Source of the DNA: Sulfuritalea hydrogenivorans sk43H
GTDB lineage: Bacteria; Pseudomonadota; Gammaproteobacteria; Burkholderiales; Rhodocyclaceae
DNA: 64,000 bases
Reading direction: 5' to 3'
NCBI RefSeq assembly: GCF_000828635.1
Contig: NZ_AP012547.1
Span: 2,852,001 to 2,916,000, forward strand
A program made the translations under genes and the position numbers. Positions 8,922 through 17,208 of this stretch are shown piece by piece. Numbering within the stretch: the first letter of the stretch is position 1; the number at the start of each line of letters is the position of its first letter. The notes under the pieces are model-generated. The model did no database searches and was not told the origin of the DNA. It worked only from the letters and a program-made list of their open reading frames with translations.

Positions 8922-9326
8922 ATGAGCATTCCCGACTTTACCGCCAGCGAATTCCAACTGGCCAACCAGATCCTTCTCGAACGCTACGGCCGCCTGGTCC
9001 CCCTGCAAGCAGCGGAGGTCGAACTCCTGCTCGACCCCGAAGACAAGGAACCGACCCCCTGTCCCGCGCTCTACTGGAACGAGCTGGGCGCGGAATTCAT
9101 CGTCGCCAAGGTCGGCGAGCAGCGTTTCCACTGCCAGTTCTTCTATTCGGAGAACGAGATCTTCGGCACCGGCCGCGATGTTTATGACAATCTCGGCGAC
9201 TGCGTGACCATCCTGCTGCAAGTCCAGGCCGACCACCACGGCACGCGCTCCGCCGCCGTGACCGAAACCATCGGCAACAAGGCCCCGGCGCAGGACGACG
9301 ACTATCACGGTCCGCTCATCATATGA
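8922..9326 (+). CDS. Conserved-looking hypothetical protein, 134 aa
   Basis: I do not recognise a family. The start is the ATG at 8922 (MSIPDFTASEFQLANQILLERYG). A longer frame back to 8841 is possible but its extra residues look non-coding. The protein is acidic, soluble and has no signal peptide. It ends in GPLII with its stop overlapping the next ATG, so it is the first gene of a three-gene operon with a 62-residue unknown protein and a YfcE-type phosphodiesterase. It is divergent from soeABC, with the two starts 185 bases apart, so the two operons share a promoter region. Confidence 0.7.
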   Translation: MSIPDFTASEFQLANQILLERYGRLVPLQAAEVELLLDPEDKEPTPCPALYWNELGAEFIVAKVGEQRFHCQFFYSENEIFGTGRDVYDNLGDCVTILLQVQADHHGTRSAAVTETIGNKAPAQDDDYHGPLII

Positions 9327-9511
9327 CCCTGGAAAAAGCCCGCCAGCTGCTGGGCACCCAGGTGAGCTTCGGCGGCGGCTACAACCGCAACGGCGCGCGG
9401 CTGATCCTCGCCGACGTGGCGAAGGAACATGGCCAGGCGGCAGCCGATGCGCTGATCCGCGAATTTCGCCTCGACGAAATATTTGGCTTCGGCAAGGACA
9501 AGGAACAATGA
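9323..9511 (+). CDS. Small hypothetical protein, 62 aa
   Basis: Starts with ATGA overlapping the previous stop and ends with ATGA overlapping the next start, so translational coupling on both sides supports it as real. The sequence (MTLEKARQLLGTQVSFGGGY...) is mixed charge with no membrane segment or cysteine. No family recognised. Confidence 0.65.
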   Translation: MTLEKARQLLGTQVSFGGGYNRNGARLILADVAKEHGQAAADALIREFRLDEIFGFGKDKEQ

Positions 9512-10041
9512 AAATCTGCATCCTCTCCGACAGCCACGACCGCGGCCCGATGATGGCGACGGCGGTGGCCACGGCCAAGGCCGAGGGCGCCGAGGCCGTG
9601 ATCCATTGCGGCGACATCATCGGCGGCAACACACTCAAGGCCTCGCTCAAGCTTGGGCTGCCGATCCACGCCGTGCACGGCAACAACCTCGGCGACCCGG
9701 TATCGATTGCGCGCATCGCCTGCCACTCCGACGAGCAACTGCACTATTACGGCCAGGACGCGACGCTGACGCTGGGCGGCCGGCGCATCTTCCTCACCCA
9801 CTATCCGCACCTCGGCCATGGCATGGCCTGCACTGGTGATTACGACCTGGTCTGCTGCGGTCACAGCCACGAAACGGAAATCCGGCAGCAGCCCAATATC
9901 CATGGCGGGTTCACCTGGCTGGTCAATCCGGGCACCGTCGCCGGGCTTGGCGCGCCGGCCGCCACCTGGATACTCGCCGACCTGGAAACCCTGCAATTCG
10001 AGATCCGGACCCTGCCCGACGCGCGCACGACAGGTGCATAA
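9508..10041 (+). CDS. YfcE/MJ0936-type metallophosphoesterase
   Basis: 177 residues, the usual size of this family. Metal-binding motifs are complete and in order: SDSHDR (~8), CGDII (~37), GNNLG (~64), LTHYPHLGHG (~96) and CGHSHE (~117). It hydrolyses phosphodiesters with a dinuclear metal centre; the physiological substrate of YfcE-like enzymes is uncertain. It is coupled to the two small unknown genes upstream. The stop is followed within 10 bases by the converging diguanylate cyclase stop, with no clear hairpin between them. Confidence 0.85.
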   Translation: MKICILSDSHDRGPMMATAVATAKAEGAEAVIHCGDIIGGNTLKASLKLGLPIHAVHGNNLGDPVSIARIACHSDEQLHYYGQDATLTLGGRRIFLTHYPHLGHGMACTGDYDLVCCGHSHETEIRQQPNIHGGFTWLVNPGTVAGLGAPAATWILADLETLQFEIRTLPDARTTGA

Positions 10042-10047
10042 GCCGAT

Positions 10048-11568
10048 TCAGGCCTTGCCCTGATCTTCGCGCACTATGCGATAGCAGTTCCGCCCCGCGG
10101 TCTTGGCTTCGTACATCGCCAGATCCGCGACCCGCAGCAGTTCTTCGGCAGTGCGTCCGGCATCCGGATAAACCGCGACACCTATGCTGCCGCCGATGCG
10201 GGCGGCCTCGGCACCGATCATGAACGGCAGCGCAAGCTCGGCCAGTATCTTGGCGGCCACGGCCTCCGCGGATTCGAGCGACTTGACGCCCTCGATCACC
10301 ACGACGAACTCGTCGCCGCCGCAGCGGGCGACCGTATCGGCGGAGCGTACCGACGCTTCGAGCCGCTTCGCAACCTGGCACAGAAGCTGGTCGCCGGCAC
10401 CATGCCCCAGCGTGTCATTGACCTCCTTGAAGTGATCAAGGTCGATCACCATCACGGCGGCCGACGTCTGCGTCCGCGCCGCGCGCTCCACCATGTGAGC
10501 CAGTCGGTCATCGAGGAACAGTCGATTGGCGAGGCCGGTCAGCGCATCATGCATCGCCCGGTCGCGCAGCTCGGAAACCGCCTGCTCGCGCCGGGTCACG
10601 TCATACATCAGGCCGTACCAGCCGACGACGCACTCGCCCTCCGCTGCGTGCCGGGGCACCAGGGTAACGTCGAAATTGCGCCATACGCCCTCCGCAGACC
10701 GCTTGCGCGCAAGGAATTCCACCACCTCCCCGCGCAGCACGGCTTCCTGATACGGCGCAAAACCTCCCGCCGCATCGAGCTCGATCAGCTTGCTGATGTG
10801 CATTCCTGGCGCACCGTCGATCGGTATCGCAAAAAACTTCTCGAAGCCGCGGTTGGCAAACAAACAGCGGCCTTCCCGATCGCCTTCGAATACCAGGCAG
10901 GGAATATGTTCGGCCACCAGGCGCAAGTCCGACTCGCGCTTTTCGGCGGCTTGCAGATGCAGCCTGACCTCCCCGTTCAAGCGTCTTTCTTCGGCGTAGC
11001 GCTCGCCAAACAGGCGCAGCAGGTAAAGCGTCATCATCGCGCTGATCGACAACACGACCAGATACGCAACCGCCACGATGCCCGGCGGTACCTGTGCGGC
11101 GATCCCAAGCGCGCCCGCATGCTGGCCGATGGCCAGGAAAATCACCGCCACGCAACTGACAATGAACAAGCCGATGCAGTAGCGGGCACCGAGCATCCAT
11201 CCCGAGAACACCAGCATGATCGGATACGCGATGAGGATCGGCGTGCGCACCCCTTCGGCAATGAATCCAGCATAGGTTGCAATCACCCAGGCGCCCAGTA
11301 TCAGCAGGCGCACCGCCGCGACCGAGCCACGCCAGCGCAGCACGACAAGCGATGCGGCGGCGAGCACAATGAGGCCGATGACCGAATAAATCCGCGGCGC
11401 ATACTCCCCGGTCATCACAAGCAGCGACGCCATGAACAGCGCCGAACCGATCAGGACTACCCAGATCGTTCCCCTCAACAGGGCAACATGCGCGTCAAGA
11501 ATCAGTCCGGGATAATCGTCGATCGGTGATTGCAATCGGGAAAATCGGGTTCTTTCGGGAGTTTCCAT
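10048..11568 (-). CDS. Membrane diguanylate cyclase with PAS and GGDEF domains
   Basis: 506 residues from the ATG at 11568 (METPERTRF), preceded by AGGAAAGG; an upstream ATG at 11595 is also possible. Residues ~30-195 hold about six hydrophobic segments (a MASE-like sensor). ~205-330 is a PAS domain (LRLVAEHIPCLVFEGDREGRCLFAN...). ~340-500 is GGDEF with the catalytic RCGGDEF motif intact and DIDLDHFKEVNDTLGHGAGD-type metal-site sequence. It makes c-di-GMP in response to an unknown membrane or cytoplasmic cue. No EAL domain is attached. It is a single-gene unit between two operons. Confidence 0.9.
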   Translation of the reverse strand: METPERTRFSRLQSPIDDYPGLILDAHVALLRGTIWVVLIGSALFMASLLVMTGEYAPRIYSVIGLIVLAAASLVVLRWRGSVAAVRLLILGAWVIATYAGFIAEGVRTPILIAYPIMLVFSGWMLGARYCIGLFIVSCVAVIFLAIGQHAGALGIAAQVPPGIVAVAYLVVLSISAMMTLYLLRLFGERYAEERRLNGEVRLHLQAAEKRESDLRLVAEHIPCLVFEGDREGRCLFANRGFEKFFAIPIDGAPGMHISKLIELDAAGGFAPYQEAVLRGEVVEFLARKRSAEGVWRNFDVTLVPRHAAEGECVVGWYGLMYDVTRREQAVSELRDRAMHDALTGLANRLFLDDRLAHMVERAARTQTSAAVMVIDLDHFKEVNDTLGHGAGDQLLCQVAKRLEASVRSADTVARCGGDEFVVVIEGVKSLESAEAVAAKILAELALPFMIGAEAARIGGSIGVAVYPDAGRTAEELLRVADLAMYEAKTAGRNCYRIVREDQGKA

Positions 11569-11779
11569 GTCAGCCTTTCCTGCCCGCAGGTTCATGGTCC
11601 TTCCGAAGTCGAATGCGTTTCTTGATATGCGTCAAGACAGGGAGTTTCATTTTCCGCCGAGCCAGTATTTGCGCGGTCCGACGCCCACCGACACAGCATT
11701 CAGCTTTTCTATTTGAACATTGGAAGATTGCACCGCTGGAAACCGTGCAACCGCTAAAATCGCGGATACGCAAGATCAT

Positions 11780-11813
11780 TTTTAGTTCCGGCATAACGCC
11801 CGCTCACGCGAGC
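11780..11813 (+). repeat. 34-base direct repeat, left copy
   Basis: Begins TTTTAGTTCCGGC and ends with the imperfect hairpin GCCCGC-TCAC-GCGAGC. 31 of 34 bases are identical to the right copy 59 bases on. Confidence 0.65.
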
Positions 11814-11838
11814 ATTAGCCTTTCGCAACAGGAACGTG

Positions 11839-11872
11839 TTTTAGCTCCGGCACAACGCCCGCTCACGCGGGC
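11839..11872 (+). repeat. 34-base direct repeat, right copy, 47 bases before qmoA
   Basis: Same as the left copy but with the hairpin perfected: GCCCGC, loop TCAC, GCGGGC. It could act in the qmo leader or as a binding site. Confidence 0.65.
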
Positions 11873-11918
11873 GAGCCTACTCTGAAACACTTCGTACCAT
11901 GTTTTCCGGGAGCTCGAT

Positions 11919-13205
11919 GTGACGGCTTCAATAGCAACCAACCAGACCATACTGGTAGTAGGCGGCGGCATCAGCGGCATGACGGCGGCGCTCGAAGCCG
12001 CGGAATGCGGCAAGCAGGTGATCCTGGTCGAAAAGACCCCCGTCCTTGGCGGCCGCACCGCGCGGCTCTACCGCTACTTTCCCAAGATGTGCCATCCGAC
12101 CTGCGGGCTGGAGATCAACCTGCGGCGCATCAAGCAGAACCGCAACATCCGCCTGATGACCATGACCGAGGTCACCGCCGTTTCCGGCAGTCGCGGCAAC
12201 TACAGCGTGACGCTGAAAGTCGCGCCGCGCTTCGTCAATGAAAACTGTACCGCCTGCGGCAAATGCGGCGAAGCCGTTACGGCCGAAGTGTCGAACCCGT
12301 GGAATTACGGGCTGGACAAAATGAAGGCGGCCTACCTGCCGCACAACATGGCCTATCCGCAGCGCTATGTGATCGATCCGTCCATCGTCGGCACGCCCGA
12401 GGGCGAGAAGGCCAAGGCGGCCTGCCCGGTGGGCGCCGTCGATCTGGACATGAAGGAAGAGTCGGTCTCCTTGCAAGTCGGCGCCGTGATCTATGCCACC
12501 GGCTGGCGTCCCTACGATGCCGCCAAGATCCAGCCCTACGGCTACGATCGTTTCCCCAACGTCATCACCAGCCTCGAATTCGAGCGCCTGGCCGATCCGC
12601 AAGGCCCCACCGGCGGCAAGATCCTGCGTCCGGGCGACGGCAAGGAAGCGAAGAACGTCGCCTTCATCCAATGCGCCGGCTCGCGCGACGAAAACCACCT
12701 GCGCCACTGCTCGCGCATCTGCTGCATGGCCTCGCTGAAGCAGACGCAGTACGTGCGCGAAGCCTTTGGCGAAACCGGCAAGTCGACGATCTACTACATC
12801 GACATCCGCGCCATCGACCGCTTCGAGGATTTCTACCAGATGGTGCAGAAGGACGCGACCGTCAGTTTCGTCAAGAGCAAGGTCGCCAAGATCGTCGAGA
12901 ACAAGGAAAACGGCAACCCGATCCTGCACGGCGTCGACACCGAGGGCTACCACCGCTACGCCACCGAGCACGACCTGGTCGTGCTGGCGGTCGGCATGGA
13001 ACCCGAGATCACCGGGGTGAAACTGCCCGACGACGTGATCCTCGATTCCTCGAACTTCATCGAAGGCAGCAAGGACGGCGGCATGTTCGGCGCCGGCGCG
13101 GCATCCAGCCCGCTCGACGTCAATCGCTCGGTGCAAAGTGCCACGGCCGCATCGCTGCACGCAATACAGGTCATTCATAAAACCGCTTCAACGGAGGCCG
13201 CGTAA
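11919..13205 (+). CDS. qmoA: QmoA-like (HdrA-type) FAD flavoprotein
   Basis: 428 residues, GTG start with GGGAG 6-7 bases upstream; an ATG two bases earlier is out of frame. The N-terminal FAD-binding motif is VGGGISGMTAALEAAECG (~14-31), followed by PVLGGRTARLYRYFPKMCHPTCG, a cysteine-bearing segment of the QmoA/HdrA family. ENCTACGKCG (~110) is a reduced cluster motif. QmoA with QmoB forms the soluble flavoprotein core that exchanges electrons with AprBA. It is first in qmoA-qmoB-hdrC-hdrB, and AprBA is encoded 5 kb away on the other strand. The family is secure; the direction (oxidative) is inferred from SoeABC and TusA/DsrE2. Confidence 0.88.
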   Translation: MTASIATNQTILVVGGGISGMTAALEAAECGKQVILVEKTPVLGGRTARLYRYFPKMCHPTCGLEINLRRIKQNRNIRLMTMTEVTAVSGSRGNYSVTLKVAPRFVNENCTACGKCGEAVTAEVSNPWNYGLDKMKAAYLPHNMAYPQRYVIDPSIVGTPEGEKAKAACPVGAVDLDMKEESVSLQVGAVIYATGWRPYDAAKIQPYGYDRFPNVITSLEFERLADPQGPTGGKILRPGDGKEAKNVAFIQCAGSRDENHLRHCSRICCMASLKQTQYVREAFGETGKSTIYYIDIRAIDRFEDFYQMVQKDATVSFVKSKVAKIVENKENGNPILHGVDTEGYHRYATEHDLVVLAVGMEPEITGVKLPDDVILDSSNFIEGSKDGGMFGAGAASSPLDVNRSVQSATAASLHAIQVIHKTASTEAA

Positions 13206-13322
13206 TGACAGCCTTCCCCCTGTCCCCCTTCCCACGGAAGGGGGTAACCACAGTTCGCGGGCTGCGCCCGCTCCAATGCAATGACTCGCTGCCCCCTTGG
13301 GGCGGCCCTGCGGAGGCCGCAC
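13206..13322 (+). repeat. GC-rich spacer with stem-loops inside the qmo operon
   Basis: 117 bases between qmoA and qmoB with no gene. Contains a perfect 9-bp stem, 3-base loop (13224-13232 with 13236-13244), then further C/G runs (GCTGCCCCCTTGGGGCGGC). No T-run follows the hairpin, so it is a better candidate for transcript stabilisation or a small interspersed repeat than for termination. Confidence 0.5.
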
Positions 13323-15566
13323 ATGGCTGACAACAAATTCGCCGCGTACATCTGCTCCGGCTGTGGCATCGGCGATGCCATGAAGGTGCCGCAGCTCGAA
13401 GCCATCGCCAAGAAGGAAGGCAAGATGGCGATCGTCAAGAGCCATCCCTTCCTGTGCAACGCCGAGGGCGTGCAGACGATCAAGGACGACATCGCCAACG
13501 AGGCCGTCACCCATGTCTGCATCGCCGCCTGCTCGCGCCGCGCCAAAACCGAGGCCTTCCAGTTCGACGGTGTCGCCATGTCGCGCGCCAACCTGCGCGA
13601 AGGCGTGCTGTGGGTGGTCGCCGCCGGCAAGGACCACGACGAAGTGCGCCAGGAAATGGCGGCCGACTACGTCCGCATGGGCTGCGCCGAACTCAAGAAA
13701 ATGACCCAGCCCGCCGGCAACGTCAAGGAAAGCTCCTCCAAGCGCATCCTCGTCGTCGGTGGCGGCATGTCGGGAATGACCGCCGCGCTGGAAATCGCCG
13801 CAACGGGCTACGAAGCCGTACTGGTCGAGAAGACCGGCGCGCTGGGCGGCATGGCGGCGAAGCTGTGGAAGCGCCAGCCGTTCAAGACGCCGTATTCGGC
13901 GGCGCAGGAAGTCGGCGCTGACGACACGGCGGCGAGGGTCGCCGCCAATCCGAAGATCAAGCTGCACCTGAACTCGACGATTGCCGAAACCTCCGGCGCT
14001 CCGGGCCGCTTCGTCATCAAGGTGGCGCAGGAATCGGGCGCCGTGACCGAGGAAACCGTCGGCGCCATCGTCCAGGCCACGGGCTTCACGACTTACGACA
14101 TGGCCAAGCTGCCGGAACTCGGCGGTGGCCAGGCCAACGTGGTGGACCAGGCCGGGCTCGAAGCACTCGCCAGGCAAGCCAACGGCGGCGCCATCAAGCG
14201 CGCCGACGGCAAGGACATCAAGTCGGTGGTCTTCGTCCAGTGCGCCGGCCAGCGCGATGATACGGGCACGCATCTGTCCTACTGCTCCGGTCACTGCTGC
14301 GGCACCAGCATCAAGCAGGCGACCTACTTCAAGGACCAGAACCCCGACATCGACACCGTGGTCGTGTATCAGGACCTGCGGATGCCGGGCATGGGCGAGG
14401 ATTTCTACCGCAGCGCCCAGGAACGTGGCGTGATCTTCACCAAGGGCAAGGCGAGCAAGGTCACCGGCGGCGACAGCTGTGCTGTCACCTTCAAGGACCT
14501 GATCCTCGACGAAGAGAACACCATTGCCGCCGACCTCGTGGTGCTGGCCACCGGCCAGGTGCCGAACGCCGGCGTCGACCTCGACGCCTGGAACCCGGTG
14601 GTGACCGCCGCCGAAGGGGGCGACGAGGCGGCCAAGGTGCGGCGCGACGAGATGAAGACGATTTCGATCCTCAATCTCAACTATCGCCAGGGTCCGGACA
14701 TGCCGCAGTTCAAGCATGGCTTCGCCGACTCGCATTTCATCTGCTTTCCCTACGAGACGCGCCGCACCGGCATCTACGCCGCCGGCCCGGTACGCCGTCC
14801 GATGGACATCCTGCAGGCCACCGACGACGCCACCGGCGCCGCGCTGAAGGCGATCCAGGCGGTGGAAGCCGTCGCCGTCGGCCGTGCCGCGCATCCGCGC
14901 TCGGGCGACCTGTCCTTCCCCACCGCGCGCCTCGAAGGCTGTACCCAGTGCAAGCGCTGCACCGTCGAGTGCCCCTTCGGCGCCATCGACGAAGACGAAA
15001 AGCGCTTTCCGGTGTTCAACGAGGAGCGCTGCCGTCGCTGCGGCACCTGCATGGGCGCCTGCCCGGTGCGCGTGATCTCCTTCGAGAACTATTCCTGCGA
15101 CACCGTCGGCAGCCAGGTCAAGGCCATCGAGGTGCCCGAGGAAGACGAGGAGAAGCCGCGCATCCTGGTGCTGGCCTGCGAGAACGACGCCTACCCGGCG
15201 CTCGACATGGCCGGCCTGGCGCGCCTCAACTACTCGGCTTTCGTCCGCATCATCCCGGTGCGCTGCCTCGGTTCGGTGAATACCATCTGGATCACCGACG
15301 CGCTCAACGCCGGCTATGACGGCGTGATGATGATGGGCTGCAAGAAGGGCGACGACTACCAGTGCCACTTCGTCAAGGGCTCGGAACTCGCGCATTACCG
15401 CATGAGCAAGATCGGCGACACGCTGAAGCAGCTCGGCCTGGAACCCGAACGGGTGCAGACCCAGGAAGTGGCGATCACCGACAACGTCCGCGTGGTCAAG
15501 CTGATCAACGACTACGTCGCCGAACTCGACAAGCTCGGCCCCTCGCCCATGAAGGGCTTCGGCTAA
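13323..15566 (+). CDS. qmoB: QmoB-like (HdrA + MvhD-type) iron-sulfur flavoprotein
   Basis: 747 residues from the ATG at 13323 (MADNKFAAYICSGCG), with GGAGG 6 bases upstream. Residues 1-135 are the HdrA N-terminal domain. FAD motif VVGGGMSGMTAALEIAATGY is at ~143. Two [4Fe-4S] motifs, CTQCKRCTVECPFGA (~540) and CRRCGTCMGACPVRV (~570), are followed by a C-terminal MvhD-like domain (~612-747) with CLGS and MGCKKGDDYQCHF cysteines. It is the electron hub of the Qmo complex. VGADDTA at 13910-13931 is encoded by the interspersed element. Fusion of HdrA and MvhD parts is normal for QmoB. Confidence 0.88.
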   Translation: MADNKFAAYICSGCGIGDAMKVPQLEAIAKKEGKMAIVKSHPFLCNAEGVQTIKDDIANEAVTHVCIAACSRRAKTEAFQFDGVAMSRANLREGVLWVVAAGKDHDEVRQEMAADYVRMGCAELKKMTQPAGNVKESSSKRILVVGGGMSGMTAALEIAATGYEAVLVEKTGALGGMAAKLWKRQPFKTPYSAAQEVGADDTAARVAANPKIKLHLNSTIAETSGAPGRFVIKVAQESGAVTEETVGAIVQATGFTTYDMAKLPELGGGQANVVDQAGLEALARQANGGAIKRADGKDIKSVVFVQCAGQRDDTGTHLSYCSGHCCGTSIKQATYFKDQNPDIDTVVVYQDLRMPGMGEDFYRSAQERGVIFTKGKASKVTGGDSCAVTFKDLILDEENTIAADLVVLATGQVPNAGVDLDAWNPVVTAAEGGDEAAKVRRDEMKTISILNLNYRQGPDMPQFKHGFADSHFICFPYETRRTGIYAAGPVRRPMDILQATDDATGAALKAIQAVEAVAVGRAAHPRSGDLSFPTARLEGCTQCKRCTVECPFGAIDEDEKRFPVFNEERCRRCGTCMGACPVRVISFENYSCDTVGSQVKAIEVPEEDEEKPRILVLACENDAYPALDMAGLARLNYSAFVRIIPVRCLGSVNTIWITDALNAGYDGVMMMGCKKGDDYQCHFVKGSELAHYRMSKIGDTLKQLGLEPERVQTQEVAITDNVRVVKLINDYVAELDKLGPSPMKGFG
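13910..13931 (+). repeat. Interspersed 22-base element, copy 4 (inside qmoB)
   Basis: Core AGTCGGCGCTGACG (one change), AC, ACGGCG. Translated VGADDTA, in the same frame as the other coding copies. Confidence 0.7.
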
Positions 15567-15579
15567 GGAGATGCGAGAG

Positions 15580-16215
15580 ATGACTACTGCAAATCAATCC
15601 GCGAATCTGGGTGCGCTGGAACGTTACCGCAACAACTTCCTCAGGGAGGTTGAAGCCAACGTCGAAGAAGGCCACATGGTCAAGATGTGCATGCAGTGCG
15701 GCGTCTGCGCCGGCTCCTGCCCGCTGGGTCCGGCCTGGCAGCACTCGCCGCAGAAGATCTTCATGATGATCCGCGCCGGCAAGCGCGACGAAGTGCTGGG
15801 TTCCGACTCGATGTTCATGTGCACCTCCTGCTACAACTGCATGGTGCGCTGCCCGCGCCAGCTGCCGATCACGCACATCATGCACGGCCTGGCCAATTAT
15901 GCGCATCGCCTCGGCCTCGCCCCCAAGGGCCAGCCGACGCGCGATTTCGCCACGCTGTTCTGGAACAACCTGATCAAGAAGGGACGCGTCAATGAACTGA
16001 CGCTGACGCTTCGTCACTACTTCCGGGGGGGCCTGGTATCCGGCATCAAGGAGGCGCTTTCGATGCAGGGCATCGGCCTCGGCCTGCTGCTCGCCAAGCG
16101 CCTCAATCCCATGGAAATATTCGGCGGCCACGGCGTCAAGGATCTCAAGGGCTTCCACGCCATCATCGCCAAGGCGAAGGAAATCGAGGATCGCAAGAAG
16201 GGCTTCAGCGCCTGA
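15580..16215 (+). CDS. hdrC: HdrC-like iron-sulfur subunit replacing the QmoC N-terminal part
   Basis: 211 residues from the ATG at 15580; AAGGAG is 9 bases upstream, while the ATG at 15571 directly abuts that RBS. Two [4Fe-4S] motifs: CMQCGVCAGSCPLG (~37) and CTSCYNCMVRCPRQ (~82). The C-terminal half is helical and soluble, with no transmembrane cytochrome b domain. Canonical QmoC joins HdrC and a haem-b membrane domain; here only a soluble HdrC exists and a separate HdrB follows 14 bases later. Qmo-HdrCB arrangements are known from Gram-positive sulfate reducers. Confidence 0.85.
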   Translation: MTTANQSANLGALERYRNNFLREVEANVEEGHMVKMCMQCGVCAGSCPLGPAWQHSPQKIFMMIRAGKRDEVLGSDSMFMCTSCYNCMVRCPRQLPITHIMHGLANYAHRLGLAPKGQPTRDFATLFWNNLIKKGRVNELTLTLRHYFRGGLVSGIKEALSMQGIGLGLLLAKRLNPMEIFGGHGVKDLKGFHAIIAKAKEIEDRKKGFSA

Positions 16216-16229
16216 CGGAGAGAAAGAAA

Positions 16230-17129
16230 ATGTCCAAGAAAGAATACGCGTTCTATCCCGGTTGCTCTTCCCAGCTCAAGGCCTCGGCCTCGAACTACCT
16301 GGTGTCGACCAACTCGATGTGCACGGCGCTCGACATCAAACTGACCGAGATTCCGGACTGGAACTGCTGCGGCGCCTCGATCGGCTATTGCGAAGGCGGC
16401 GAGTTGCCGCGCATCGCCATCAATGCGCGCAACTTCGCCCAGGCCGAAACCCACCTGCCGGGACAGGACATCGTCGCCACCTGTGCCGCCTGCTGGCTCG
16501 GCGCGCGCGAAAGCAAGGAACGCCTCGACGCCTCGGCCGTGCTGATGAAGGAAACCAACGAGGCGCTGGCCGCGGCCGGCCTGCACTACAAGGGCGAGGT
16601 CGAAGTGCGCCACATGGTCGAAGTGCTGATCGAGGACTTCGGCTACGAGGGCCTCAAGGCGCCGATGAAGAAGTCGCTGGAAGGCCTCAAGATCGCCGGC
16701 TATGTGGGCTGCCAGACCAACCGCCCCTTCGGCATCGTCGGCGAATCCTTCGAGAACCCGCTCTACCTCGACAAGATGGTCGAGACCTTTGGCGGCGAGG
16801 CACTGACCAAGTACGAGCAGAAGGTCACCTGCTGTGGCGGCGCGCTGGCCTTCTCCGAGCCGGAGAAAAGCCAGAAGCAGATCCGCGACATCGTCGAATC
16901 GGCCTACGACCACGGCGCCGAGATGATCGTCACTCCCTGCCCGCTGTGCCAGGCCAACGTCGAGGTCTACCAGTCCGAGATCAACAAGAAGCAGGGCACC
17001 AAGTTCAACATGCCCGTGGTGTATTACTCGCAGCTGATGACCGTCGCCTACGGCGGCTCGGCCAAGGACGCGGCGCTCGACGGCCAGCTGATCCGCGCCG
17101 AAAAGCTGGAAAAGATCGCCGGCAAGTAA
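16230..17129 (+). CDS. hdrB: HdrB-like subunit with two CCG domains
   Basis: 299 residues, RBS GGAGAGAAAG. Two cysteine-rich CCG domains: YPGCSS...NCCGAS...CAACW (residues ~6-90) and YVGCQTNRP...TCCGGAL...CPLCQ (~155-235). These cysteines bind the non-cubane [4Fe-4S] clusters of heterodisulfide-reductase subunit B. It is last in the qmo operon. It presumably accepts or donates electrons to a thiol/disulfide or another soluble carrier, or passes them on with HdrC; the partner is not visible here. It ends 18 bases before a strong palindromic terminator. Confidence 0.88.
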   Translation: MSKKEYAFYPGCSSQLKASASNYLVSTNSMCTALDIKLTEIPDWNCCGASIGYCEGGELPRIAINARNFAQAETHLPGQDIVATCAACWLGARESKERLDASAVLMKETNEALAAAGLHYKGEVEVRHMVEVLIEDFGYEGLKAPMKKSLEGLKIAGYVGCQTNRPFGIVGESFENPLYLDKMVETFGGEALTKYEQKVTCCGGALAFSEPEKSQKQIRDIVESAYDHGAEMIVTPCPLCQANVEVYQSEINKKQGTKFNMPVVYYSQLMTVAYGGSAKDAALDGQLIRAEKLEKIAGK

Positions 17130-17147
17130 GCCGGCGGGTGTAACAAA

Positions 17148-17198
17148 GAGTCGGCGCTGGCGGTACGGCGATATTCGCCGTACCGCCAGCGCCGACTC
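17148..17198. terminator. Terminator made of two head-to-head copies of the interspersed element
   Basis: Perfect 23-bp inverted repeat (17148-17170 with 17176-17198), loop ATATT, located between the convergent hdrB and YkgJ-type genes. Each arm contains a full consensus copy: core AGTCGGCGCTGGCG, GT, ACGGCG. No long T-run follows, but the stem is very stable. Confidence 0.8.
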
Positions 17199-17208
17199 TC
17201 ATTTACGT

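Larger units (their letters stand above)
11569..11918. other. 350-base intergenic region between diguanylate cyclase and qmoA
   Basis: Divergent promoter region. I see no convincing gene. It contains an imperfect 34-base direct repeat (11780-11813 and 11839-11872) with a 59-base period, each copy holding a short GC hairpin. The shared sat/soe upstream motif is not found here. Confidence 0.6.

Noticed and set aside
12476-12490. Further copy of the 22-base element in qmoA (AGTCGGCGC core)
   Set aside because: Only the first nine bases match; the rest diverges. Similar 9-base hits at about 55210 and 58529 were also left out.
13188-15395. 735-codon minus-strand frame opposite qmoB
   Set aside because: qmoB has FAD and four-cysteine motifs on the other strand; this one has none.
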